Origin: Utricularia gibba
Lineage: Eukaryota > Streptophyta > Magnoliopsida > Lamiales > Lentibulariaceae
Direction of reading: 5' to 3'
DNA: 64,000 nt
NCBI GenBank assembly: GCA_002189035.1
Contig: NEEC01000017.1
Location: forward strand, 1,922,001 to 1,986,000
In this document: positions 21,753 to 32,898 of the stretch, piece by piece
Numbering within the stretch: position 1 is the first letter of the stretch
Layout: every line of letters starts with the position of its first letter
Program-made: the position numbers and the translations under genes
Notes under the pieces: model-generated
What the model was told of the DNA's origin: nothing
The model's input: the letters and a program-made list of their open reading frames with translations, nothing else
Database searches by the model: none

Positions 21753-23012
21753 ATGCTGGAGGGCCGAACTTGTTTGGTTTCAAGGAAGCACAGCAGGATC
21801 TGTGATTGTTGCTGGCCTTGCAGAACTTACCGTCCGGCCAAGATGGATGAAGCGGTGTATACGCAAGCAAACGGGATGGTGTCTGAGTCCAGTGTTGAAC
21901 TTTCAGGTTGCGGATCGATTAGACAGCGCGGTGATGGTGAGAATTCTGAATCGAGTTCTTTGATAGCAGGTATTGGGAGGGATAACTCCATTAGCTGTCT
22001 GATCAAGTGCTCCAGAAGCGACTATGGATCCATAGCTGCATTGAGCCGCAGCTTCCGTTCGCTTATCAGAAGCGGCGAGATCTACAGACTCCGGAGGCAG
22101 AATGGTGTGGTCGAGCACTGGGTTTATTTCTCCTGCCAGTTGCTGGAATGGGAGGCCTTTGACCCGACTCGTCGCCATTGGATGCATCTCCCGAGAATGA
22201 ATCCAAACGACTGGTTTGTCGTCTCCGATAAGGAGTCCTTGGCCGTAGGCACAGAGCTCCTCGTCTTCGGCCGTGATCACATCTCACAGGTTGTGTACCG
22301 CTACAGTTTGTTGACGAATGCTTGGACTCCAGGAACTAGCATGAACTCTCCCAGATGCCTTTTCGGCTCAGCCAGTCTGGGCGAAATCGCGATATTGGCC
22401 GGCGGGTGCGACTCGCGCGGCCACATTCTTGCTTCTGCAGAAATGTACAGCTCCGAGATCGGTTCATGGACGTCTCTCCCGAGCATGAACAAGCCAAGGA
22501 AGATGTGCTCCGGCGTCTTCATGGACGGGAAATTCTACGTCGTCGGAGGGGTCGGAGGATCCGGCTCCGAGCTTCTCACCTGTGGGGAGGAGTACAACCC
22601 GGAGACAGGATCATGGACTGTCATCCCGAACATGTCCCCTCTTCGCTTCCCCGCCGCGAGGGAAAACACCCGCCCCACCACATCCGTAGCTCCGCCGTTA
22701 ATTGCAGTCGTGAGCAACCAGCTCTACGCCGCCGACTACGCCGAAATGGTAGTAAGGAAGTACAACAAGGTCAGAAGAGTCTGGAAAACAGTGGGGAAGC
22801 TGCCGGAGCGTGCGGATTCGATGTACGGCTGGGGGCTGGCCTTCAGAGCTTGCGGCGATCGGCTGATCGTCATCGGAGGCCCTCGCAACGCCGTTGAGGG
22901 CTTCATTGAAGTCAATTCATGGGTGCCCGACGACTCCCCGCCGCAGTGGGACTTGCTTGGGAGGAAGCAATCGGGGAGCTTCGTGTACAACTGCGCCGTC
23001 ATGGGGTGCTGA
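21753..23012 (+). CDS. F-box/kelch-repeat protein (SKIP11 / At1g14330 type)
   Basis: A single coding exon of 419 residues. The start MLEGRTCLVSRK is chosen because SKIP11-type proteins begin similarly and this ATG follows the 5' UTR intron. A degenerate F-box lies at about residues 70-115 (DNSISCLIKCSRSDYGSIAALSR). Kelch blades follow, with the family pattern FDP-R-W-LPRM, GTELLVFG, NAWTPGTSMNSPRCLFGSAS, AGGCDSRG, SAEMYSSEIGSWTSLPSMN, KFYVVGGVGG, GEEYNPETGSW, LYAADYAEM, MYGWGLAFRACGD and WVPDDSPPQW. Such proteins are substrate adaptors of SCF E3 ligases; relatives target enzymes such as PAL in phenylpropanoid control, but the target here is unknown. Length and intron-free coding region agree with the family. 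Confidence 0.93.
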   Translation: MLEGRTCLVSRKHSRICDCCWPCRTYRPAKMDEAVYTQANGMVSESSVELSGCGSIRQRGDGENSESSSLIAGIGRDNSISCLIKCSRSDYGSIAALSRSFRSLIRSGEIYRLRRQNGVVEHWVYFSCQLLEWEAFDPTRRHWMHLPRMNPNDWFVVSDKESLAVGTELLVFGRDHISQVVYRYSLLTNAWTPGTSMNSPRCLFGSASLGEIAILAGGCDSRGHILASAEMYSSEIGSWTSLPSMNKPRKMCSGVFMDGKFYVVGGVGGSGSELLTCGEEYNPETGSWTVIPNMSPLRFPAARENTRPTTSVAPPLIAVVSNQLYAADYAEMVVRKYNKVRRVWKTVGKLPERADSMYGWGLAFRACGDRLIVIGGPRNAVEGFIEVNSWVPDDSPPQWDLLGRKQSGSFVYNCAVMGC

Positions 23013-23516
23013 TCAATGTCGGCCCCTTCCAGTTTTCACATTACACCAGATATACTCATCGCCATTGTCGAAATTCCTGTGTTTTGCATCTCAGTGGTGA
23101 TCAAATTAAATATAAAAATATATTCTTTAATTTTTTAAATAAATAAATATATTAAAAAACTTATAAATCTAAAAATCATTTTATTTTTGAAAATTATTAA
23201 ATTTATTTTTCTATTTTATCATACATATAGTAAAAATAACCGTCTAAGATGACCTGGCCTATGAAAAAGATAGTTCTGGCCCAACATTAAAAATTTTGCA
23301 AAGCTGAAGAAGCCCAAATGAGGCCCGTGATTGAAATAGTTATAGGCTCAGATAAAAGATCTAGCCCAAATTAAGTTAATGAGCGAGAATGTTCAAGAGC
23401 GGCCCATTAGGGTTTTACCTTCAAGTATAAGCTCGACTTCCATTTTTCCATAGCGATCTACGGCGGCAGAAAGAAGCGTGGCATCGGCCCGGCAGGCGCG
23501 GCGGTGAACAGAAGCG
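23013..23516. other. Gap with 3' UTR of F-box gene and RPS9 promoter
   Basis: About 500 bp. The first half is AT-rich. The second half holds several GCCCA-containing motifs (near 23278, 23309 and 23363) and the composite element at 23401-23416 described separately, then the leader of the ribosomal protein gene. Confidence 0.6.
23401..23416 (+). promoter_or_regulatory. Site II element fused to a telo-box upstream of RPS9
   Basis: GGCCCATTAGGGTTTT lies about 100 bp upstream of the RPS9 ATG. It joins a site II core (GGCCCA, 23401-23406) directly to a telo-box (TTAGGGTTT, 23407-23415; reverse of AAACCCTAA). Telo-box plus site II is the known promoter signature of plant ribosomal protein and ribosome biogenesis genes (TCP and telomere-repeat-binding factors). 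Confidence 0.8.
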
Positions 23517-24911
23517 ATGGTCCACGTTTCGTTTTACCGCAACTGTAAGCCTGAGAGGGAGAATGTTGTTTTTTTTTTTTTCGATATTCAGTTCACTTAT
23601 TGTGATCTGGATTTTGGAGCTGTTGAGTTTCTGTTGTAGCGTAAATGTTTGTTGTTGCTTTTATTTATGAGGATTTGCTACGCGTTCGTCGTTGATCGAT
23701 GGAAAATGTGTGATTTACAGATGGGAAGACATTTAAGAAGCCGCGACGTCCTTATGAAAAGGAGCGTCTTGACGCGGAATTGAAGCTTGTTGGAGAGTAT
23801 GGTTTGAGGTGCAAGCGTGAGCTGTGGAGGGTTCAGTATGCGCTGAGCCGCATTAGAAACAATGCTAGAGATCTGCTTACTCTCGATGAGAAGGACCCTC
23901 GTCGTATTTTTGAGGGAGAAGCACTTTTGCGGCGGATGAATAGGTATGGGCTACTGGATGAGAGTCAGAACAAGCTTGATTATGTGCTGGCCCTCACAGT
24001 CGAAAATTTCCTCGAACGCCGACTGCAGACTCTCGTCTTTAAAGCCGGTATGGCTAAGTCAATTCATCATGCTAGAGTCCTGATCCGGCAGAGGCATATC
24101 AGGTATTTGATTGCTGTTTTTTCATTCCCAGCTTCTGTCTGGAATTAGTTATGGCAATCTCTATCTGCGTTTGTCTTATGGCATATGTGACTTAACTGAA
24201 CTCCTAAACTATATGTACTTTCAATAGTCACTAGGCCTGTCTGCAAAAAATTAGTCTTCGATGCTTTGAAATATTATCAGAGGTTTAAGTTTTAGCGCTT
24301 GCCTACACTTCAAGAAATCCAAATTGAGAATGTATGCTGCAGAAGAGGCGTTATATGCTACTGTACTTTTAAATAACTGCTTTTTAATGGTGTTTTGCGG
24401 TGGACTCAAGTTTTCCAATCATGCATTTTTAGGTTCTTCCATCGTCAACATTTGCATTAGCAATTTTTCTTGCATTTAGATTGGAAAAACAATCCATGGT
24501 TGATTATACTGTACGCACAAAACCCAGAAACTCTTCATGTGGGATTTGAAAAATAATATAATCTATTCATTATATTATTTGCTGCTGCTGATCTTACTTA
24601 AATGTGGGATTTTGCTTTCCATCTTTCATGTGAATTGTTATTGCAACCGTGCTTTTCATCTTTATAGTTTTACCTCTTGGGATTGTCACGAGTGTTACAA
24701 ATGTCTGAAAGTATAATTCTCTCTCAGGGTGGGGAGGCAAGTTGTGAATGTTCCTTCTTTCATGGTGAGAGTGGACTCCCAAAAGCACATTGATTTCTCT
24801 CTAACTAGTCCTTTCGGCGGTGGCCGGCCCGGCCGTGTGAAGAGAAGGAACCAGAAGGCTGCTGCTAAGAAAGCTTCTGGTGGTGATGGAGATGAGGAAG
24901 ACGAGGAGTAA
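23517..24911 (+). CDS. RPS9: 40S ribosomal protein S9 (uS4)
   Basis: Exons 23517-23544, 23721-24102 and 24728-24911 join in phase to 197 residues, the standard plant length. The short first exon encodes MVHVSFYRN plus the first base of a Tyr codon, as usual for this gene. [20 protein letters not shown] and [20 protein letters not shown] follow. The S4 RNA-binding domain is seen at about 107-165 ([40 protein letters not shown]). The basic/acidic tail ends [10 protein letters not shown]. It binds 18S rRNA early in small-subunit assembly and lines the mRNA entry channel. The promoter carries a telo-box and site II element. Confidence 0.97.
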
Positions 24912-25564
24912 GGCGTATTGCTTCATCTGGTTTCTGTGATTGTAGTCTCAAAACTTCATGTTTTCCTGGTCCTTATCTCTGTTTATGTAGTAGACTTGGC
25001 TCTCGCTGAGCCATCAGCTTTTTTTCAAGCTCTTCTCCCATTTCTCAAACTGTGTTTTGAACCATCGTCTGAAGGCCATTATTCTATTTTTTTTTTAAAA
25101 AAACTTGTTTTAAACGTTTGTTAATTATAATTATCAATAATTATGTGTAATTATCAGTTATTATTTTTGTGTAATTAAGTGAAAATGGGCCACACTATAA
25201 ATATAATAAATTGGGCCGTCTATTCTTGGCCCATAATGGGCCCACATTGATACGATAAAAAAAAAAAGAAAAAAGAAAAGAAGATCCATCGATAATTCAG
25301 GGTACGATTATTCTTCCTTGTTCAACCGGATGTTCGGAAAACTGGAGTTCTTCCGCGGTGGATTTGCTTGCCGTGCAGCGTAATTTTCTGGTGAATCCCC
25401 TGCGTGGTTTCAAGTGTTATTACGGAGCTCTTCTTATTCTTCTCAACGGATCCTGAATCGCCTCTGCTGATTGCAATTTCAAAAAGGGGGAAAAGCATTT
25501 GGTGTGCAGGCGTTATTTTGTAGGAGGATTTTGAGAGGGATTGTTCTGGTTTTGGGGTGTAAGG
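24912..25564. other. Gap between RPS9 and CUL3
   Basis: About 650 bp with the RPS9 3' UTR, a strongly AT-rich middle (25085-25185), the cluster of site II elements (25186-25243), an A/G-rich stretch (25256-25282) and the CUL3 leader. No gene is supported; a reverse open frame at 25322-25693 is antisense to the CUL3 leader and exon 1. Confidence 0.6.
25186..25243. promoter_or_regulatory. Cluster of site II motifs upstream of CUL3
   Basis: TGGGCC or its complement occurs at 25186, 25212, 25228 and twice overlapping at 25237-25243 (TGGGCCCA), all within 58 bp and about 320-380 bp upstream of the CUL3 ATG. Such clusters are typical TCP-binding proximal promoter elements of growth-related plant genes. 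A TATAAATATA stretch (about 25196-25205) sits among them. Confidence 0.55.
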
Positions 25565-28119
25565 ATGAGCAACGGGCAGAAAAAGAAGAACTTCCATATA
25601 GAAGCGTTTAAGCACAAAGTGGTGGTGGATCCAAAGTACGCAGAGAAGACTTGGAAGATTCTGGAGCATGCGATTCACGAAATTTATAACCATAACGCGA
25701 GCGGGCTCAGCTTTGAGGAGCTGTACAGGTTTGCGATTTGATTTGCTGGTTCTGTTGTTGGGGTTTTCTTTTAGCGCGCTTGATTATCCTGTGAGACCCT
25801 CGGAAAATCGCTATTTTGCTTGACTTACTGATTTCTGTTTGAGCTTCACGAGGTACTTATTAAGAATTAGATAGAATATCAAACTGGTGGTTTTCAAAAA
25901 ATTTCTTTTTAATTGAAGAAACCTGTGTCGATATTGGAATGCATTGCTGGTTTATTTTCAGGTATGATATATTTGTTATTGATTCGGTTTTCTACATTTT
26001 TTTAGAAGCGCGCGATAATATGCCATTTGAGGATGTAAATTGGATGTTTAGTTTGTTGCTTGTGTCTTATGTATTCAGAAATGCTTATAATATGGTCCTA
26101 CACAAGTTCGGGGAGAAGCTTTATTCGGGTTTGGTAGCAACGATGACCTTCCATCTTCAAACAATGTGCAAACAAGTAGAGGCCACCCATGGTGGTTCGT
26201 TTCTGGAGGAGCTTAATGCAAAGTGGACTGATCATAATCAGGCATTGCAGATGATTCGTGACATATTGATGTATATGGATCGAACCTTCATCAATAGCAC
26301 GCAAAAGACACCGGTGCATGAGCTTGGGCTTAACCTATGGAGGGACAATGTAATTCACTCAGAAAAAATTCAGGCTAGGCTGCTAAACACAATTCTTGAG
26401 TTGGTATTTCAGGAACGTAATGGTGAAGTCATCAACAGAGGGCTGATGAGAAACATTATCAAAATGCTAATGGATTTGGGGCCTTTGGTCTATGAAGAAG
26501 ACTTTGAGAAACCGTTCCTTCATGTTTCAGCTGATTTCTTTAGGTCTGAATCTCAGGAGTTCATTGAGTGCAGTGATTGTGGTGAGTACTTGAAGAAAGC
26601 TGAGAGACGTCTGAATGAAGAGATTGAGAGGGTGTCACACTACCTTGATGCAAGAAGTGAATCTAAAATTACTAATGTTGTCGAGAAAGAAATGATTGCT
26701 AACCACATGATCAGGTTAGTTCACATGGAGAATTCAGGTTTGGTAAAGATGCTTCTTGATGATAAGTTTGAAGACTTGAGAAGGATGTACAACTTGTTTC
26801 GTCGGGTCCCTGATGGCTTATCAACCATTAGGGATGTGATGACATCTCATATTAGAGACACAGGCAAACAACTTGTTACAGATCCTGAGAAGTCGAAGAA
26901 TCCAGTGGAGTTCGTGGAATCCCTACTTGAGAAAAGGGACAAGTATGATAAGATCATAAGCTCTGCATTTGCCAACGATAAGACCTTCCAGAATGCACTT
27001 AACTCGTCTTTCGAATATTTTATCAATCTAAATCCTCGGTCCCCAGAGTACATATCTTTGTTCGTTGATGATAAGCTGAGGAAGGGGCTGAAGGGAGTTA
27101 AGGAAGAAGAAATTGAGATTATTCTGGATAAGGTGATGATGCTGTTCCGTTATCTTCAGGAGAAGGATGTTTTCGAGAAATATTACAAGCAGCATTTGGC
27201 AAAGAGACTCTTGTCAGGGAAAACTGTGTCTGATGATGCTGAAAGAAGTCTGATTGTTAAACTGAAAACGGAGTGTGGTTATCAGTTTACTTCAAAACTA
27301 GAAGGCATGTTTACAGACATGAAGACATCCCAGGATACAATGCAAGGTTTTTATTCTGCCTACGGTACTGAACTAGCAAATGGACCTACACTAGTTGTCC
27401 AGGTTTTGACAACTGGTTCATGGCCTACCCAGTCTAACGTCACGTGCAATCTGCCTTCTGAATTGTCTATTCCATGTGAAAAGTTTCACGCCCACTACCT
27501 TGGTACCCACACTGGTAGGAGATTGTCCTGGCAAACAAACATGGGCACCGCTGATTTGCGAGCATCATTTGGGAATGGCCAGAAATATGAGTTGAACGTC
27601 TCAACATACCAGATGTGTGTGTTGATGCTGTTCAACACTGCTGATTTTCTTTGTTATCGAGAAATCGAGCAGGCCACTGAGATTGTATCCTCTGACTTGA
27701 AAAGATGCCTACAATCCTTAGCTTGTGTGAAGGGGAAAAATGTGCTGAGGAAGGAGCCAATGAGCAAAGACATTGCTGAGGATGACGTATTCTCTGTCAA
27801 CGACAAGTTTACCAGCAAGCTTCGTAAGGTGAAGATCGGAACAGTGGTTGCACAAAAGGAATCTGAACCAGAGAAGCAAGAAACCCGACAGAGGGTGGAG
27901 GAGGACAGAAAACCTCAGATTGAAGCTGCCATTGTTAGGATCATGAAATCCAGGAGAGTGCTGGATCACAACAATATCATTGCTGAGGTGACCAAACAAC
28001 TTCAGTCACGCTTCCTCGCCAACCCTGGGGAGATAAAGAAACGAATCGAGTCCCTGATCGAGCGGGATTTCTTGGAGCGGGACAACACAGACAGACGGTT
28101 ATACCGGTACCTCGCCTGA
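25565..28119 (+). CDS. CUL3: CULLIN3, scaffold of BTB-type CRL3 ubiquitin ligases
   Basis: Exon 1 (25565-25728) and the long exon 2 (26079-28119) join as AG|A to 734 residues, close to Arabidopsis CUL3A/B (732). The N-terminus KKKNFHIEAFKHKVVVDPKY and the following helices form the BTB-binding cullin repeat 1. The cullin homology region is evident (YYKQHLAKRLLSG, ERSLIVKLKTECGYQFTSKLEGMF). The winged-helix tail contains the NEDD8 site in IVRIMKSRRVLDHN (Lys678) and ends RRLYRYLA. With RBX1 and BTB adaptors it ubiquitinates hormone- and light-signalling proteins. The intron position matches the two-exon structure of plant CUL3 genes. The intron stretch just before exon 2 is also open in frame for 47 codons, which is discussed separately. 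Confidence 0.96.
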
Positions 28120-29794
28120 AGTAAAAAATCAGGCCTCAGGTACTTGTTTCTCAGGAGCACTTTAAGTTGGTCTGTTTATCACAACCCCTTATTTTAAATG
28201 CATTTCATCTGTTTGGGCTGAAAATCCATACAGAGCATTCAGAATGGCAATGCAGCACTCCACCATTTGAAATCCATTGGAGCCACTCCAAACTTCCCTC
28301 CCAAACAAAAGTGTAGGCTTAGCAATTTGACCCCTACCATTTGCACCCCAAGGTATAAATGCTGCAGTTAGATACCCCTACCTATGAAGCACCGGTGCAA
28401 ATGACATGGCTATAGCATTGCTTTTCCAAAGATATGCATTGGCAACCTAAACCAGCATATGAGGGTAGGAATTCATCCTGGAAACAGACCAAGATGACGG
28501 TTTAGGTGAGCAATGTTATTCAGCTTCTGAAACCCCCATAGTCCCCACCTTGAAGCACTTGATCTTCCATTTAGAACTAGAAGGGTAGCAGGATCCCGAA
28601 TCTGCACTCCATTTTCCTGTCCATTTACTCATTTTTTCAGCTGGAAACGATCCACAACAAAACTCCATTTTCCTATCTGAAGTCACAGTTATCCACCGCC
28701 TGAAATCAGCAGCGGCCATACTCAGCCACGAACCTAAACCTCGAACTCCGATTACGGACTGAATCGCCGTTACCAAACTTCGCCGCGAATGCTAACTCCG
28801 CAGTCGACGGCTGGGAGGAAACCGCTGATTTTACCTGAGACGGAGCAGCGAAATCGGCTCCTCTATGAGATGGAAATCCCGGTGGAAGGCATTCTAACGC
28901 CCAGTAGCGTGGCTGTAAATTCCAGTGTACGGGCACAGTAATAAATTTGAGGTTTCGTACTAAAAGGAAAAGCAGGTTTCACCATCCACCAATAAATGGA
29001 ACCTGGGGGCGGTGAAAGATGGCAACTTTTTGAACTTCAATGGTGAAAAGCTCGATATTTCACCATTTGCTTCATGATACGTCTCTCTAAATGCGTCGCT
29101 ATCCGAAAATGGATCTTCGCCCGGCGTTTTAACGGCGCGGGGTTGGTTGGATTTCGTGGAGTAGGCATATGCCGCCTTCTGTACGTTAACCGACGCATCG
29201 GTTTTGGTTCCCCCAGCTCCCGGCGGCTCTGCTGGAGGGGCAGCGCTTGCCGGAGTCCATGAGGTAGGAGGCTCGGTGGTGCTGCTTTATTACTATAGCA
29301 ACTAGCAACTAGGATCAGGATGATACGAAATGACGATTTGATTAATCTTCACCATCAAGTTGGAAAGAAATTGGCTTCAGCAACGAGCCGTGTGTCGCAT
29401 GAAGAAGGTGAAGTGGGGGTTAGACTAGGGCCTGTCCCAAGAAGACAACAGAAGAGTTGAGACCAGATTCAAACAACTCCAAAACACGATGATAAAAAAG
29501 GATGGTAATTGAATCGGAAAATCTGGAAATTCATCACTGATTATTCCAACAATCACTAGTTACAGATATCTGCTATAAAACTGTAATGCTGAATCTTTAC
29601 AAAAGTGTGAGTGATAAGCACCATCACCTTAGAAAAAGCAAAAGAATAAATTATTGACGTCAAGTTCAGAACTTTGCCATCTTCTCAGCACAAATAAGGA
29701 TCCGTAGGGAACCCTCGTTGACAATCTCAGCAGATGATGATGAACACGATTTCAATTTGTTCATTTTCATGAGTTTGGATGGAGACTACAAGAA
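28120..29794. other. Intergenic region downstream of CUL3, no supported gene
   Basis: The CUL3 3' UTR is followed by unique, moderate-GC DNA. Reverse open frames at 28516-28776 and 28706-28936 overlap, lack recognisable domains and have no family-like composition. They might belong to a non-coding or lineage-specific reverse transcript. Nothing else was recognised. Confidence 0.5.
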
Positions 29795-30607
29795 CTAGTC
29801 TCTGCTCACTTTCCCGTCTGGCAGCAGCAGTCTGCACAAGAAAAAGATGATAATCAGGATACACATAACTTTTCCTTTTCACAGAAAGAAGTCGAAAGGA
29901 AAGGGGGTTGTTTTTAGGATGAAGTAAACGACGAAAGGGATCATTACTTCTTCTTTTAAAAAACAAGAGCCGAGAAAAGAAAAGGGGAAGACGGTGACAC
30001 CTCCAGGCTTTTCCTTTTCACCACTTTCTGGACGTCTCCTACGGGCTGCTGGTCGAACGACAACAACAACCCCCGGAGGAGAGTGAGAAGAAGCTTAGCC
30101 CTTCCACTTTCACCCCCGTTCTCATTTCTCCGTCAATAACAATTTTACTTCGAGCTTCATATTCCTACTTCCCTGTCATCTGCTGCTCAAACCCGTCTTC
30201 CGATTCCGGGAAGGGAGATTGTTCAAAATCTTCATGGTGCAATGCCTTTTCCCACGTAACCGATACTTTAACCCTGGCAAGTTAATCCAAATCGAGGAGT
30301 AGAAGGGGCAGCCCGTGGTGTAAATCCTCCCGTCGTCCTGCCCCTCTACATGCATTAAAAAAATACTTACTGCGGTAGCAAATCGATCAAGTTATCCTTC
30401 TGATGCGTCACAGTCCTGCATTTATCAGAACATCAACGATGTACAGCAGACAATGATTCCCAAGCAGGCAGATGGATCGGCTCCAAGGGGAATGTCTGTC
30501 CCGTCTCCTACCACCATGACGCATGGTTGGCGTCATCCTTGAGCTCTGGTTGACAGACACCACAGTGGTATCGATCCCATCCCCTCCGCCATTGGTCCAG
30601 AGTTCAT
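29795..30607 (-). CDS. Possible tiny spliced gene (42 residues), low confidence
   Basis: On the reverse strand a GCA|gtaagt donor at 30371/30370 and a strong acceptor (ttcttgtgcag) before 29831 suggest an intron. A TGCAG acceptor sits before 30415. Joining 30607-30561, 30415-30371 and 29831-29795 keeps one open frame of 42 residues starting MNSGPMAEGMGSIPLW and ending LLLPDGKVSRD. The first donor (TG|gtgtct) is weak. No known domain or family was recognised. It may be a small peptide gene, the end of a larger unrecognised gene, or a spliced non-coding RNA. The phase closure is suggestive but could be chance. Confidence 0.22.
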
Positions 30608-31817
30608 GTTTTCTCGTGCACAGTTCAATATAGCTCAATCCAATGTTTGAAATTGTAGGTGCAAGATGGGATCAAATCTCATCTCTGGGTGATGGATCGT
30701 CGTCTCTGATCTGGTCGATCATGTGGAGTCTGGAAAAGCGTACGGAGACGTCGCAGGAGAAGAGATAAAGTTTGGTAAAGAGAGATAATTTGAGGTGTGG
30801 ATGTGTGGACTTCCGAGCTCCAACACGACCGTTACGGTGGCGCCAATTAACCTGCGCCTGGATGCATGCACATGGCTCATGCACATTCACTCTCCTGAGG
30901 ATGAACACTTTTTCAAAACCTTTGGTATATGGGGAATTAATTTTTTTTATTTCAAAAAATTATTATGCATACGTAGTATTAAAATTGATAATAATAATAA
31001 TAACCACTATTTTCCCTTCATTAAAAAATATAAATTCTAATTTTAACAACTTAGGAAAATTCCAGCCTACATCTCACATCTCACTCCACACATGCCCTAT
31101 TACATAATAAAAATGAATATGGTTAAAGTACATATTATATATGGATAAATTATACGAAAAATAAAAGGAGATATATGAAAAAATGATATATAATAAGATA
31201 ATTTTATCATATTAATTTCTATCTCATTATTTTATTCCATATTTATGAAATAAATTATTCGAATTATAATTTATCTCACTTATCAAATATCATGTTTTTC
31301 ATTTCCCATTTAATTATTATTTTTTATATATTCTACCAAAATTTTAACTCATAGATTGTAAGAATGATCAATTTTCTAAATGAATAGGATGTTGATCCTT
31401 ATATTAAGTGACTTCACAATGTTGCACATGCAAAAAAAATTTAAAATTTTGATAATAAGAATCATAATAATAATAATACATAGTCTACCCTTGTGGTCGG
31501 AGGTGCTATAGAAAACGCATCAGTAGAACATGGCGGCAGAGGGAAGATAAGGGAAGGGAGGGGGCTGGCGGGGGGCAGAGGACAGAGGCGTGGGTAATTT
31601 TTCTGCAGTGCTGAAACAGCTACAACATTGAAGTGGCCGGAGCCCCGACAGCCGCCCCGAGAGATCCCAATCGCCGATGACGTCAATCTCCGGTGGCCTG
31701 GGCCCCACATTCTCTGCTTTTAGTAGCAACCAACCTGCCTGCCTGCGTTCTATATCTACAAGAGCAGCACATGATACCGCACAGCCAGCCGTCTGGAGTT
31801 CATTTAACGCGTCTGCG
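30608..31817. other. AT-rich spacer and MYB promoter
   Basis: Sequence to about 30900 may be leader or promoter of the putative reverse transcript. From 30930 to 31480 the DNA is very AT-rich, with short AAT microsatellites (near 30985 and 31465). The 31500-31817 part is GC-richer and should contain the MYB promoter and leader. The frame upstream of the MYB ATG is open (from 31677), but it has no MYB-like sequence. Confidence 0.55.
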
Positions 31818-32707
31818 ATGGGGATCCAGTCCAACAACGCCCTGGGTCTGAAGAAGGGGCCCTGGACCGAGGAAGAGGACCGGAAGCTGATGGATTATAT
31901 TCGCCGATACGGCGGAGGAAACTGGAGCAGCCTCCCCGCCAAAGCTGGTAACTGTTTTTTTTTTCTTTTTTGGTTTGCCGACTGGAAATAACATCCAGCA
32001 CCGACATTATTGCTGTTCTCTGTTTCCTCGATAGGGCTGCGGAGATGCGGGAAAAGTTGCCGGTTGAGATGGACGAATTATCTGAGACCTGATATCAGTA
32101 GAGGGAAGTTCAGTGTCCAGGAGGAGAAGACGATACTCCGCCTCCATGCGCTCCTCGGAAATAAGTAAATTATATTTACAAGTTTAAGTCTTTTTTTTTA
32201 TTAGTATTACAAGTAAAGCTCTTGCACAGATGGTCGACGATAGCGACGTGCTTGCCACGGCGGACGGACAACGAGATCAAGAACTACTGGAACACTCGGC
32301 TGAAGAAGCGGCTGACGCGGATGGGGATCGATCCGGATACTCACCGCCGGAGGGAGATCGCTGCGGCGGGGACAGTGGAGTCACGCCACGTGGCCATGAT
32401 GAGCCACATGGCTCAATGGGAGGCGGCCCGGCTTGAAGCCGAGGCTCGTCTTGCTAGGGAGTCGGAGCTATCCTCCCAGCTGCAACTCCGATGGAAGCCG
32501 ATGGCGAAATCGTGTCCATCATCGGGGCTGAGCGCCACGTGGGCGCCGAGATATTTAGATGTGCTTCAAGTTTGGAGAGCCGTGGCTTCTGGTAACGGCT
32601 TTGTCAGCTTCACCCCGACGAACCCGACTCCCCAGTTTCGACGTTTAGCTCCTCATTTCACACCCGGGAGATCAGTCCAGCAGGAAATGCCGGAGCTCCG
32701 ATGGTGA
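31818..32707 (+). CDS. R2R3-MYB transcription factor, MIXTA/MYB106-MYB16-like; 3' end frameshifted
   Basis: Exons 31818-31947, 32035-32164 and 32230-32707 join in phase to 245 residues before a stop. The R2 repeat ([19 protein letters not shown] to CRLRWTNYL) and R3 repeat ([20 protein letters not shown] to [13 protein letters not shown]) have their regular tryptophans, and both introns are at the standard R2R3 sites. The motif [21 protein letters not shown] is diagnostic of the MIXTA clade (subgroup 9), which controls conical and trichome cell shape and cuticle. [12 protein letters not shown] is a further clade motif. The first residues (MGIQSNNA) replace the usual MGRSPCCDK. The clade-like C-terminus continues in another frame to 32898, so the stop at 32705 probably results from a one-base deletion. 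Confidence 0.88.
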
Positions 32708-32898
32708 ACGCCCACCATTCACCGGAACCTGTTCATTGCAGTACATCGACACAATATTCCATCGAAAACTACTTTGCTTTCGACTCGGCCGGCGGTCTCG
32801 ACGGCATCAACAGCGCTCACCTCCCGGAATTCCAGGAGAACGGCGATTACTGGACTGGTTCACCGACTTCCACGGTGAAATACCCATCCCTGGTTTAG
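32596..32898 (+). pseudogene. Out-of-frame continuation of the MYB C-terminus
   Basis: The frame that contains TAA at 32593-32595 then stays open to the stop at 32896-32898. It reads [18 protein letters not shown] near 32620-32675 and ENYFAFDSAGG, GDYWTGSPTSTV further on. The Ser/Pro-rich and D-Y-W-rich text resembles the ends of MIXTA-type MYBs. The MYB frame (codon phase 2) must move to this frame (phase 1) between about 32596 and 32704, equal to one missing base. It is either an assembly indel or a true truncating mutation. Confidence 0.6.

Noticed and set aside
28516-28936. Two overlapping reverse-strand frames downstream of CUL3
   Set aside because: No domains, no splice partners with consistent phase, and no conserved composition; treated as unsupported.
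30500-30560. Sequence on the reverse strand (AGCTCAAGGATGACGCCAACC) resembling miR169 or miR390
   Set aside because: Several core mismatches to both miRNAs and no long matching hairpin arm nearby; only a small stem-loop around 30450-30500 was seen.
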